This document shows positions 43,732-51,639 of a stretch of 64,000 nucleotides of DNA, piece by piece. Source of the stretch: Gammaproteobacteria bacterium UBA7310 (lineage in GTDB: Bacteria; Pseudomonadota; Gammaproteobacteria; Pseudomonadales; Ketobacteraceae); the NCBI GenBank assembly GCA_002471665.1, contig DKQK01000026.1:1-64000 (forward strand), read 5' to 3'. A program made the position numbers and the translations under genes. Every line of letters begins with the position of its first letter. The stretch's first letter is position 1. The notes below the pieces were generated by a model. That model did not search any database. It was not told the origin of the DNA and worked only from the letters and a program-made list of their open reading frames with translations.

Positions 43732-44302
43732 GCAAGCGGCGCTGTTGTTGATGGTATTGGCGGTGTGGTTGTTGGGGGAAAGTGCTTACCTGTTTGCCAA
43801 GGCCCGGTTTGCACAATATTTGCTGGACGACGCCTGGCAACGCTCGCTGCGGGACGGCAACGACCATCGACCCTGGCCCTGGGCGGATACCGCGCCCATC
43901 GCCCGCCTGGTATTCCCCGCACAGGATAAGAAACTGGTGGTACTGGCCGGGGCCAGCGGACGCAATCTTGCCTTCGGCCCCAGCCATCTCAGTGCCAGTG
44001 TGACACCGGGGCAGGTGGGTGTGAGTGTGATCGGCGGACATCGCGACACCCACTTTGCGTTTCTCAGTCAGGTGCAACTGGGGGAGCAAATACTGCTGCA
44101 ATCCCGCGATGGTCGTCTGCAGTGGTTCGAGATTGTGCAGATCCAGGTAACGGATGTGCGCGACTCCGATATTCGATTGCAGGCTGACGCACCGGTATTG
44201 GCGCTGGTGGCGTGCTACCCGTTTACCGCACTGGATAGCGGTGGCCCGTTACGCTACCTGGTCATCGCCCGCCAGGTGGTCCGTGGCCTGTCTGTGAGTT
44301 GA
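43715..44302 (+). CDS. Proteobacterial class GN sortase
   Basis: A 195-aa membrane-anchored cysteine transpeptidase: N-terminal TM (8-27), DAWQRSLRDG and HRPWPWADTAPIARL typical of the group, the catalytic His in SVIGGHRDTHFAFL (about 112), Cys in LVACYPF (about 168) and Arg in GPLRYLVIARQ. ATG 43715 has GGAGG 7 nt upstream and overlaps the substrate gene, so the two are coupled. It should cleave the YPRTAL-like signal of its neighbour and attach it to an unknown acceptor; Gram-negative sortase pairs are poorly understood. Confidence 0.92.
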   Translation: MRNWRKQAALLLMVLAVWLLGESAYLFAKARFAQYLLDDAWQRSLRDGNDHRPWPWADTAPIARLVFPAQDKKLVVLAGASGRNLAFGPSHLSASVTPGQVGVSVIGGHRDTHFAFLSQVQLGEQILLQSRDGRLQWFEIVQIQVTDVRDSDIRLQADAPVLALVACYPFTALDSGGPLRYLVIARQVVRGLSVS

Positions 44303-44360
44303 CATCCGATTGTGGTAGGGTGAGCCGCATACTGAGACTGATATGGGGTAGTCGACGTTC

Positions 44361-45116
44361 ATGCGTTACATTCTTACTGCGCTGATACTGCCGCCGGCAA
44401 TGAATTTCATACTGCTGCTGATCGCCTTGATCCTGTGGCGCAACAACCGCAAGTTGGCCATGGTGTTCGGCTCGGTGTCATTACTGACGTTGCTGGCGCT
44501 GTCCATTCCGGCGGTGAAATGTTTTTTGTTCAAGGGGCTGGAGCCTTATCCGGCCTTGGATGCTGCTTCCCTGCAACAGCCCGGCCGAAACCCGGGCGCC
44601 ATTGTGGTGTTGGGGGGAGGTATTTATGTGCAGCAGCCGGAGTACGGCGCTTCGGTGCCCTCGGATTTAACCAACCGACGTCTGTTGTACGCGGTTTATC
44701 TGCATGAACAGACCGGGTTGCCATTGTTGCTCAGCGGTGGTGCTCCCGGTGCTGCAGAACGCAGTGAAGCGGAAGCTATGGCGGAAATTTTACGGCGGTT
44801 TGCCATTGAACCGGGGTGGGTGGAAAGCAACAGCCGCAACACTTGGGAGAACGCGCTGTTCAGTGTGGAATACCTGCAACGCAGTGGCATTGACCAGGTT
44901 CTGTTGGTGAGCGATGCCTGGCATTTGCCCAGGGCCGTGTACAGTTTTGAGCAGCAGGGGATGGATGTGATACCGGCGCCCACCGGATTTGAGAGCCGAT
45001 GCGGTTGCAGTCTGTATTATTGGATACCGGGTTCCTGGAGTTTTTTCCTGTCAAGCTTCGCCATTCGGGAATATCTGGGGCTTCTGGCCTACCACTGGGG
45101 GCAGGCCGAGCCCTGA
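44361..45116 (+). CDS. ElyC/SanA/YdcF family (DUF218) membrane protein
   Basis: 251 aa: two N-terminal TM helices (about 4-25 and 34-53) and a DUF218 domain with GAIVVLGGGIYV, RLLYAVYLHEQTGLPLLLSGG, EAEAMAEIL, SRNTWENA and LLVSDAWHLPRA, ending in a membrane-associated Trp/Phe-rich segment. The family includes ElyC, linked to envelope integrity and peptidoglycan and undecaprenyl-phosphate metabolism in E. coli. It follows the sortase by 58 bp and may share its transcript. Convergent with lnt. Confidence 0.9.
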   Translation: MRYILTALILPPAMNFILLLIALILWRNNRKLAMVFGSVSLLTLLALSIPAVKCFLFKGLEPYPALDAASLQQPGRNPGAIVVLGGGIYVQQPEYGASVPSDLTNRRLLYAVYLHEQTGLPLLLSGGAPGAAERSEAEAMAEILRRFAIEPGWVESNSRNTWENALFSVEYLQRSGIDQVLLVSDAWHLPRAVYSFEQQGMDVIPAPTGFESRCGCSLYYWIPGSWSFFLSSFAIREYLGLLAYHWGQAEP

Positions 45117-45137
45117 ACATTGCTGCAGTGTTTCTGA

Positions 45138-46697
45138 TTACTTACGGGAAACCGTAGAGCGATGGTACAGCGGTCGTACTTCCGGTTCCTGGATGGGGCG
45201 ACTGGAAAGTGCGATACCGGCAATCAGCAGCAACAGGCACAGCCCCAGAACCGGCCATTGACCGAATTGCACAAACGGCGTGACCCCCGCGGTGCCATAG
45301 ATTACTCCCTTCAAAACCCCTGCCTGAAAGGAGGGGATGCGGGACTGAACGCGGCCACGGTGATCGATGATGGCGGTGATGCCCGTATTGGTTCCCCGCA
45401 GCAGATACTTTCCGGTTTCCAGTGCGCGCATGCGGGCCATCTGAAAATGTTGAATCGGCCCCCAGGAGCGGCCAAACCAGGCATCATTGCTGATGGTGAG
45501 CAGAAAGTCTTTATCCCTGGCCTGTTGGCGAACCAACTCCGGGTAGACAATCTCATAGCAGATGTAAGCGGAGAAACTCAGCCCTTTGGCGATCAGTGGC
45601 GGCTGCTCGGCTGCACCCTTGGTGAAACTGGACATGGGCAGGTTAAAGAAAGGAAGCAACCCGCGCAGGACGTCTTCCAGTGGCACGTATTCGCCGAACG
45701 GGACCAGTTTCTGTTTGTTGTAGATCCCTTCACCATCGCCGATGACGAAGACCGCATTGTAATAATGCTGCTCGCCGTTTTCCTGGGGTTCCCAGCGGGG
45801 TACACCACTGATGATGGCCACGGATTTTTCGGAGGCCGCAATATCCAGATCCGTAATTGTGCGCAGGGCTTGGTGATAAAACACCGGATAGGCGGCCTCA
45901 GGCCACAGAATCAGATCGGCATCCCAGTTTTCCCGGGTGGCGTCCACATAGGTGCTGATGATTTTATTGCGGTATTTTGGGTCCCATTTCTGTTCCTGGG
46001 GAATGTTGCCCTGTATCAAGGCCACCTGCCGGGATTGGGCCAGATCCGGTTGGGTCCACGGGGTATTCTGCAGTAACCAGCAGCTCACCCAGATGATCAG
46101 CAGCGCGCCGGCAGCCGGCAGGCGCCGGGGCGATTCCTGTTTCAGTATCTGGCGCAGCAGTACCGCCGAGACGGCCGCCACCAGGCTTAAGCCCAGGGCA
46201 CCGGCAACGGGGGCCAGGCCGGCAATGGGTGAATCAATAAAACCATACCCGGCCCAGAGCCAGGGAAAGCCACTCAACAGCCAGGTTTTGGTCCACTCCA
46301 TCAGTACCCATAACGCCGGGAAGGTTAGCAGAGCATAGCGATCCATTTGTAAACGGCGATAGGCCCAGAACGGCAACGCAAACAGCAGCACGCTGAGAAA
46401 GGCACAGAACAGCAGCGTTCCCAGGGCTGCCAGCCACACCGGTGCGCTACCGTAAAAATGGATGCTGACATAAACCCAGGACACCCCTACGCCGTGAAAC
46501 CCCATACCGTAGAGAAAGGCCCGCAGAAAGGCCCGTCGCGGCGTTTGCCCTTCCAGCAAAATCAGTAGCAGTGCCATGGAGGCGGGGATCAGCGGCCAGA
46601 AACCCACAGGGGCCAATCCCAGGGGGAAAATCGCCCCCGCCAATAACGCCAACAGGTGGCCTTTGCCACCTGTGGTAATTGAGGTCTTTAAAGTCAT
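45138..46697 (-). CDS. lnt: Apolipoprotein N-acyltransferase
   Basis: A 519-aa inner-membrane enzyme adding the third acyl chain to lipoproteins. Several N-terminal TM helices precede the nitrilase-like periplasmic domain with the catalytic triad: Glu in ILWPEAAYP (about 270), Lys in YNKQKLVPFGEY (about 335) and Cys in AYICYEIVYPE (about 390). A final TM helix is near the C-terminus. Last gene of the ybeZ-ybeY-corC-lnt cluster, 16 bp after corC. Confidence 0.96.
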   Translation of the reverse strand: MTLKTSITTGGKGHLLALLAGAIFPLGLAPVGFWPLIPASMALLLILLEGQTPRRAFLRAFLYGMGFHGVGVSWVYVSIHFYGSAPVWLAALGTLLFCAFLSVLLFALPFWAYRRLQMDRYALLTFPALWVLMEWTKTWLLSGFPWLWAGYGFIDSPIAGLAPVAGALGLSLVAAVSAVLLRQILKQESPRRLPAAGALLIIWVSCWLLQNTPWTQPDLAQSRQVALIQGNIPQEQKWDPKYRNKIISTYVDATRENWDADLILWPEAAYPVFYHQALRTITDLDIAASEKSVAIISGVPRWEPQENGEQHYYNAVFVIGDGEGIYNKQKLVPFGEYVPLEDVLRGLLPFFNLPMSSFTKGAAEQPPLIAKGLSFSAYICYEIVYPELVRQQARDKDFLLTISNDAWFGRSWGPIQHFQMARMRALETGKYLLRGTNTGITAIIDHRGRVQSRIPSFQAGVLKGVIYGTAGVTPFVQFGQWPVLGLCLLLLIAGIALSSRPIQEPEVRPLYHRSTVSRK

Positions 46698-46713
46698 GTG
46701 CGTGTTCTGGTTA

Positions 46714-47559
46714 TCAGTGTTGTATGGGGCTCACTTTCAGTAAACGAATGGCCCGGTTATCCGCGTTCAGTACCGTAAAATGATATTTGCCAATGTTGAC
46801 GCTTTCCTCACGTTTCGGCAAATGTCCGAAGTGGCTCAACACGATTCCCCCAATGGTATCGTATTCGTCCTCATTGAACTTGGTGGCAAAATGCTCATTG
46901 AATTCGTCGATGGGGGTCACCGCCTTGACGACGAATTCATTGTTGTCTGCCTGTTTGATCATGTAGTCGTCATCAAAATCGTGTTCATCATCGATCTCGC
47001 CCACGATCTGTTCCAGCACGTCTTCGATGGTCACCAGGCCGGACATCTTGCCATACTCGTTCACCACGATGGCCATATGAGTACGGGTCTGGCGAAACTC
47101 CTTCAGCAGCACGTTCAGACGTTTGCTTTCGGGGACCAGGGTGGCGGGGCGGATCAGATCCTTGAGCTGGGTTTTCTCCAGTTTGCCCTTGTAGGCCAGG
47201 TCCAGCAGATCCTTGGCCAGCAAAATGCCGATGATCTCATCCGGGCTGTCGCCGTACACGGGGAAACGGGAATGGGCGGATTCAATGATGGGTGGCAGAT
47301 ACTCATCGGGCTTGGCGCTGGCGTTGATCACGATGGACTGGGAACGGGGTATCATGATCTCCCGCACCTGCATATCGGATACCTGTAACGCCCCCTGGAA
47401 TATGCCCAGTGCTTCTGCTTCAACCAGCCCACTGTGGTGGGCATTGGTCAGAATTTCCAGAACCTCGGATTGGTTCTGAGGTTCACCGGACAGAAAGTTG
47501 GCTAACTTATCTAAAAAACCCCTGCCTGATGAACCGTTACGACTGTGATCGTCGTTCAT
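46714..47559 (-). CDS. corC: CorC/YbeX CBS-domain protein
   Basis: About 281 aa: a tandem CBS pair (about 70-190, VREIMIPRSQ, SRFPVYGDSPDEIIGILLAKDLL, VVNEYGKMSGLVTIEDVLE) and a CorC/HlyC transporter-associated domain (YDTIGGIVLSHFGHLP). No TM segment. Linked to Co/Mg efflux and, through ybeX, to ribosome metabolism. ATG 47559 gives the E. coli-like N-terminus MNDDHSRNG; AGGAG is 14 nt upstream, rather far, and overlaps an in-frame GTG at 47574. It lies 22 bp downstream of ybeY. Confidence 0.94.
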   Translation of the reverse strand: MNDDHSRNGSSGRGFLDKLANFLSGEPQNQSEVLEILTNAHHSGLVEAEALGIFQGALQVSDMQVREIMIPRSQSIVINASAKPDEYLPPIIESAHSRFPVYGDSPDEIIGILLAKDLLDLAYKGKLEKTQLKDLIRPATLVPESKRLNVLLKEFRQTRTHMAIVVNEYGKMSGLVTIEDVLEQIVGEIDDEHDFDDDYMIKQADNNEFVVKAVTPIDEFNEHFATKFNEDEYDTIGGIVLSHFGHLPKREESVNIGKYHFTVLNADNRAIRLLKVSPIQH

Positions 47560-47581
47560 GATGACGAGTGTCACTCCTATT

Positions 47582-48079
47582 CTAGTTATTGATCACGTAT
47601 GGATCCGCATAGCCCAGGTTAGCCAGGGTTTGCACTTCCAACGTTTCCATTGCCTCGGCGTCTTCTTCATTTATGTGGTCGTAACCCAATAAATGCAAGG
47701 TACCGTGGATTACCATGTGAGCCCAGTGGGCTTCCAGTTCTTTTTGCTGTTCCTGCGCTTCCCGTTCCACAATGTCGGCGCAGATCACCAGATCCCCCAG
47801 CAGGGCCAGGGGAATATCCTCCGGCGCCTCAAAGGGAAACGACAATACATTGGTGGGGCGGTCTTTGCCCCGGTAGGTATGGTTGAGTGCCTGGCTTTCG
47901 CTTCGCTCCACTATTCTTAAGGTCAGCTCTGTGGGCACCGTTTCGGGGGCCGTATAGTGTGCTGCTTGCAGAGCTTGTGCCACCCAATTGGAAAATTGCG
48001 CTGCAGTGGGAATGGTGTGGCCGGCACAGGCAAGTTGCAGGTCGATGTCCAGACCCTGCGCGTTCTCAGTGGCCATCAT
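47582..48079 (-). CDS. ybeY: Endoribonuclease YbeY
   Basis: About 165 aa. The zinc motif HMVIHGTLHLLGYDH gives the family H-x3-H-x5-H site; YRGKDRPTNVLSFPFE is also diagnostic. YbeY takes part in 16S 3'-end maturation and 70S quality control. ATG 48079 or the adjacent ATG 48076 fits the family length (155 aa in E. coli), overlapping ybeZ by about 14 nt; longer in-frame starts (48109, 48184) lie inside ybeZ. The SD is weak, so coupling is likely. Confidence 0.93.
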   Translation of the reverse strand: MMATENAQGLDIDLQLACAGHTIPTAAQFSNWVAQALQAAHYTAPETVPTELTLRIVERSESQALNHTYRGKDRPTNVLSFPFEAPEDIPLALLGDLVICADIVEREAQEQQKELEAHWAHMVIHGTLHLLGYDHINEEDAEAMETLEVQTLANLGYADPYVINN

Positions 48080-49088
48080 GGTGCATGTCGTCGGTTTCGT
48101 GGCGGTCATAGGCTTCCACAATGCGCTGCACCAGGGTATGACGCACCACATCTTTGGATTGGAAGTGAGAGAAACCGATGCCATTCACTTCTTTGAGTAC
48201 GTCCATGGCGTGCACGAGGCCACTTTTGGTGCCCCTGGGCAGGTCAATCTGGGTGTAGTCACCGGTGATGACGGCTTTGGAGCCAAAGCCGATCCGGGTC
48301 AGAAACATCTTCATTTGTTCTTTGGTGGTATTCTGACTTTCATCCAGAATAATGAAGGAATTGTTCAGTGTCCGACCGCGCATGTAGGCCAGCGGAGCCA
48401 CCTCAATAATCTGGCGGTCAATGAATTTGGCCACCCGCTCGAAACCGAGCATTTCATACAGCGCATCGTACAGCGGGCGCAGATACGGGTTGATTTTTTC
48501 TGCCAGGTCACCCGGCAGAAATCCCAGTTTTTCCCCCGCTTCCACGGCCGGGCGCACCAATAAAATGCGTCGTACCTGTTCTGCCTCCAGCGCCTCCACG
48601 GCGCAGGCCACGGCCAGATAGGTCTTACCGGTACCGGCGGGGCCGATGCCGAAGTTAATGTCATTACGCAGTATTTGGCGCACGTACGCTTTCTGGTTTT
48701 CGCCGCGGGGCTTGATCATGCCCTTACGGGTACGGATACCCAGCTCGGTGGCTTCCTGGTCGGGGGCCGGGGCATTGATTGCGGGCTGTTCCGGGTCATT
48801 GTGCTCCGGGTTCATCAGGCTCTCCCGCAGCATCAGGTGTACGTCATCGGGAGTCAGATAGCGGGTGCTCTGTGTGTCTTTATAGAGCTTGTGGAGAACT
48901 TCGCTGGCGGCATTGACCTGACTGGGGTGTCCGGTCAGTTGGAATGCGTTGCCGCGGTTGGCGATCTGTACATCCAGCTTGTCTTCGATCTGTCGCAGGT
49001 GCTCGTCGAATTGGCCACACAGCTTGGCGAGGCGACTGGAGTCTGCAGGCTCCAGTTTCAATTGATGTGTTGTTACGATCTCGTTCAA
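48066..49088 (-). CDS. ybeZ: PhoH-like ATPase YbeZ
   Basis: 340 aa with a short N-terminal KH-like region (LKLEPADSSRLAKLCGQFDEH) and a PhoH ATPase domain: Walker A GPAGTGKTYLA (about 140-150), Walker B with FIILDESQNTT, and ITGDYTQIDLP. It partners with YbeY in RNA metabolism. It is the first gene of the ybeZ-ybeY-corC-lnt operon; I could not pick a convincing -35/-10 upstream, though a 13-bp palindrome lies 79 bp before the start. Confidence 0.95.
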   Translation of the reverse strand: MNEIVTTHQLKLEPADSSRLAKLCGQFDEHLRQIEDKLDVQIANRGNAFQLTGHPSQVNAASEVLHKLYKDTQSTRYLTPDDVHLMLRESLMNPEHNDPEQPAINAPAPDQEATELGIRTRKGMIKPRGENQKAYVRQILRNDINFGIGPAGTGKTYLAVACAVEALEAEQVRRILLVRPAVEAGEKLGFLPGDLAEKINPYLRPLYDALYEMLGFERVAKFIDRQIIEVAPLAYMRGRTLNNSFIILDESQNTTKEQMKMFLTRIGFGSKAVITGDYTQIDLPRGTKSGLVHAMDVLKEVNGIGFSHFQSKDVVRHTLVQRIVEAYDRHETDDMHHDGH

Positions 49089-49166
49089 AGTGGCTGCGTA
49101 ATACGCCCTTCTATAGTGAATTGAATATAAGAATATACGGAACCGCCAGGCAGGAAAAGCATAAAA

Positions 49167-49179
49167 GTTCTTTAAGAAC
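49167..49179. promoter_or_regulatory. Palindrome upstream of ybeZ
   Basis: GTTCTT-T-AAGAAC is a perfect dyad with a 1-nt centre, 79 bp upstream of the ybeZ ATG and about 200 bp upstream of the sigma-54 start on the other strand. It could be an operator for either transcript. Confidence 0.4.
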
Positions 49180-49288
49180 CTTTGTTCATTTTATTGCTGG
49201 TTTTAGTGTCGAAGGGTTTTACGCCCAGCATCCTTTGCGGTGCGGATCTTGCTGTCAAAAGACGTCATAACTTGTCGGACATTTTTAC

Positions 49289-49304
49289 ACAGCCCATCGG
49301 CTGT
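49289..49304. promoter_or_regulatory. Possible upstream activator site of the sigma-54 promoter
   Basis: ACAGCC-CATC-GGCTGT is a 6-bp dyad centred about 82 bp upstream of the predicted start, within the usual range for enhancer-binding proteins of sigma-54. It does not match the NtrC or CbrB consensus as I know them. The nearby TGTC-G-GACA (about 49273-49281) is a second short palindrome. Confidence 0.4.
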
Positions 49305-49352
49305 CGCTTTGTGATTTTCGATAAATCTATATAAATCATAGGGTTGTTGTTT

Positions 49353-49369
49353 TGGCACAGGGCCTGCAT
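49353..49369 (+). promoter_or_regulatory. Sigma-54 (RpoN) -24/-12 promoter
   Basis: TGGCAC-AGGGCC-TGCAT: the invariant GG (49354-49355) and GC (49366-49367) are exactly 10 bp apart, and the -24 box is consensus TGGCAC. The -12 box CTGCA differs by one base from TTGCA. Predicted start about 49379. No protein gene follows on this strand; a structured region and a terminator do. Confidence 0.72.
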
Positions 49370-49440
49370 AGGTTAGGTTGTTGTTACTGCTGATGCAACC
49401 TTCTGCCATTCGTGGCCGAATTCCTGGGGGAAAGCGAGCA

Positions 49441-49517
49441 GAAACCCGTTGGGGCACAACAGGGGGGCCGTTCCACAAAGGTTCATACTTTGCGTAACGG
49501 CCTCCGGGTTTCTTTTT
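49441..49517 (+). terminator. Terminator-like nested hairpin within the small RNA
   Basis: The outer stem GAAACCCG/CGGGTTTC encloses two inner stems and is followed by TTTTTATTT. On the other strand the T-run is absent, so the structure acts on + strand transcripts. Confidence 0.6.
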
Positions 49518-49549
49518 ATTTGCTGTAGCCGTAGAGGCAGTAACACATG

Positions 49550-49586
49550 AACGACCGGACAACCCATGTTGCCGGTCGTTTTTTAT
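49550..49586 (+). terminator. Strong + strand terminator overlapping the end of miaB
   Basis: ACGACCGG pairs with CCGGTCGT, extended after a bulged A by CAAC/GTTG around CCAT, followed by T6. The T-run reaches the miaB stop codon (49583-49585), so the + strand transcript and miaB converge here. On the minus strand only a weak T-poor tail follows. Confidence 0.88.
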
Positions 49587-50920
49587 TCTGCCAACTCCAC
49601 AAAGGTTCCCAACAGTGAGTTGGGTAAGGCCTGGTCGATACTGACCGCCACAAATTTTCCGATCAGCTCATCGTCATCGTGGCGGAAGTTCACCACCCGA
49701 TTGTTTTCAGTGCGCCCCTGCAGTTGTCCGGGATCTTTCTTGGAAATACCATCCACCAGAATGACCTGCTGGCTACCCACCATGCGGCGGCTGATTTCCT
49801 GTGCGTTCTGGTTGATGCGGTGCTGCAGCAGGGCCAGGCGGCGCTTTTTCTCTGCCAGGGGGGTGTCGTCTGTCAGGTCCGCTGCGGGTGTCCCCGGGCG
49901 TGGGCTGTAAACGAAACTGAAACTCAGGTCGAAGCCAACGTCCTCAATGAGTGTCATGGTGGCGTTGAAATCTTCTTCCGTTTCGCCGGGGAAACCAATG
50001 ATGAAATCCGAGGACAGGCTGATGCCCGGCCGGTTGGCTTCAATACGCCGAATCTTGGCCAGGTAGTCCGCACGGGAATGGCCCCGTTTCATGGCACTTA
50101 ATATGCGATCCGAGCCGCTTTGCACCGGCAGGTGCAGGTGGCTCACCAGTTTCGGCTCGCGGGCGTAAACATCGATCAGGGAATCGGTGAATTCCACCGG
50201 GTGGCTGGTGGTAAAGCGAATGCGGCCAATGCCGGGAACCCGTGCGATATGCTCGATCAGTTCCGCCAGATCCATCGGGTCGCCGTCCCGGTTTTCACCC
50301 CGGTATGCGTTCACATTCTGGCCCAGCAGGTTGACCTCGCGCACGCCCAGCCCTGCCAGGTGCTGAACTTCTTTCATCACGTCTTCGAAGCGGCGGCTGA
50401 TCTCTTCGCCGCGGGTATAGGGCACTACACAGAACGTACAGTATTTGGAGCAACCTTCCATGATGGACACAAAGGCTTTGGGGCCGTCCACGCTGGGCTC
50501 CGGTAACTTGTCGAATTTCTCGATCTCGGGGAAACTGACATCCACCACCGCCTCGTGGGTGATGTCCACCGTTTCGATCATAGTGGGCAACCGGTGCAGG
50601 GTTTGGGGGCCAAACACCATGTCCACATAGGGGGCCCGATCCCGGATGGCGTCCCCTTCCTGGCTGGCCACGCAGCCGCCCACGCCAATGACCAGCTGCG
50701 GGTTGCGCTCCTTCAGCTTTTTCCAGCGCCCCAGTTGGTGAAACACCTTCTCCTGGGCTTTCTCCCGAATCGAGCAGGTATTCAACAACAGAACGTCTGC
50801 CTCCTCGGCGCTGTCAGTGAGTTCCAGTTGATAGGAGGCGCCCAGCAGATCCGCCATACGATTGGAGTCGTATTCGTTCATTTGGCAGCCATGGGTTTCA
50901 ATAAAGAGTTTTTTGCGCAT
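49583..50920 (-). CDS. miaB: tRNA-2-methylthio-N6-dimethylallyladenosine synthase MiaB
   Basis: A 445-aa radical-SAM methylthiotransferase modifying A37 of tRNAs reading U-starting codons. N-terminal MTTase domain with THGCQMNEYDS, NTCSIRE and GGCVASQEG cysteines (auxiliary cluster), radical-SAM CxxxCxxC in GCSKYCTFCVVPYTRG (about 155-170), and a C-terminal TRAM domain. ATG 50920 gives the family N-terminus; an in-frame start 21 codons upstream is unlikely. It is divergent from the SCO gene and separated from ybeZ by the small-RNA region. Confidence 0.96.
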   Translation of the reverse strand: MRKKLFIETHGCQMNEYDSNRMADLLGASYQLELTDSAEEADVLLLNTCSIREKAQEKVFHQLGRWKKLKERNPQLVIGVGGCVASQEGDAIRDRAPYVDMVFGPQTLHRLPTMIETVDITHEAVVDVSFPEIEKFDKLPEPSVDGPKAFVSIMEGCSKYCTFCVVPYTRGEEISRRFEDVMKEVQHLAGLGVREVNLLGQNVNAYRGENRDGDPMDLAELIEHIARVPGIGRIRFTTSHPVEFTDSLIDVYAREPKLVSHLHLPVQSGSDRILSAMKRGHSRADYLAKIRRIEANRPGISLSSDFIIGFPGETEEDFNATMTLIEDVGFDLSFSFVYSPRPGTPAADLTDDTPLAEKKRRLALLQHRINQNAQEISRRMVGSQQVILVDGISKKDPGQLQGRTENNRVVNFRHDDDELIGKFVAVSIDQALPNSLLGTFVELAE

Positions 50921-51073
50921 GATCCACTTCAGTCCGAGCCAGTGCGGGAGGCGAATTATACAGGGGATGGCGGCGCTTTTCACAGTTTGTCTTGACCGCC
51001 TTATAGGTTAGTATCGAGGCAGTCGATGACTGGTTATAAACCACCTAAAAAACAACAACCTAAGGATGTAACG

Positions 51074-51634
51074 ATGGTGTGGAAGACATTTGCCTGGCTG
51101 CTGATAAGCCTGCCGGCCCTGGCCGGGGCCGCTGAATTACCCATTAACACCAAGTTGGGGGGCGATTTTGAGCTGCCGTCTACCGTGGCGACAACCAGCC
51201 GTCTGAGCGACTTCAAGGGTAAGGTGGTGTTGTTGAATTTCGGTTACACCAGTTGTCCGGACGTCTGCCCCATGGTGTTGAACCGCATGGCGGCGGTGCT
51301 CAATGAGCTGGAACAAAGCCGCGCCCAGGTACAGCCGGTGTTTGTCACCTTCGATCCTGAACGGGATACGGTGGAACGCATGCAGCAGTATCTGAACTAC
51401 TTTGGCAAGGATTTTGTGGGCTTCACCGGTACCCGCGAGCAACTGGCGGCAGTGGCCCGGCAATATGGTGTGATCGCCATTGCCCAGCAATCCGATTCCG
51501 CCGCGGGTACTCTGTATACCCACAGTGACTATATCTATTTGTTGGATCAGCAGGGCCGGGTACGAGCCCTGTTTGCGAAAAGTGATACCATCGACAAAAT
51601 GGTGGAAGACGTGGAATCCCTGTTGGAGGATTGA
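51074..51634 (+). CDS. SCO1/SenC copper chaperone
   Basis: About 186 aa with a signal peptide (MVWKTFAWLLISLPALAGAA) and a thioredoxin fold. The copper ligands C-x3-C in GYTSCPDVCPMVL and the distal His in YTHSDYIYLLD are present, as is VFVTFDPERDT. It metallates the CuA site of cytochrome c oxidase. ATG 51074 follows AAGGA; an upstream ATG at 51026 would precede the signal peptide with 16 polar residues. It forms a unit with the PCuAC gene 5 bp downstream. Confidence 0.93.
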   Translation: MVWKTFAWLLISLPALAGAAELPINTKLGGDFELPSTVATTSRLSDFKGKVVLLNFGYTSCPDVCPMVLNRMAAVLNELEQSRAQVQPVFVTFDPERDTVERMQQYLNYFGKDFVGFTGTREQLAAVARQYGVIAIAQQSDSAAGTLYTHSDYIYLLDQQGRVRALFAKSDTIDKMVEDVESLLED

Positions 51635-51639
51635 AGTTG

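Larger units (their letters stand above)
49379..49588 (+). ncRNA. Candidate sigma-54-dependent structured small RNA
   Basis: About 210 nt between the sigma-54 promoter and a strong terminator, in the 494-bp gap between ybeZ and miaB, on the strand opposite both. Nested stems are visible: GAAACCCG (49441-49448) with CGGGTTTC (49505-49512), inside it GGCCGTT (49466-49472) with AACGGCC (49496-49502), and inside that CAAAG/CTTTG around a 7-nt loop. A T5 run follows the outer stem, so a 140-nt form may end near 49518 and a longer form at the second terminator. I do not recognise 6S, tmRNA, SRP, RNase P, Qrr or CrcZ sequence. Promoter class and independent transcription resemble RpoN-controlled regulatory RNAs. 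Confidence 0.65.

Noticed and set aside
49203..49562. 119-codon minus-strand reading frame in the ybeZ-miaB gap
   Set aside because: It runs antisense through the nested stems of the RNA candidate, has no family resemblance or SD, and its composition reflects the complementary strand.
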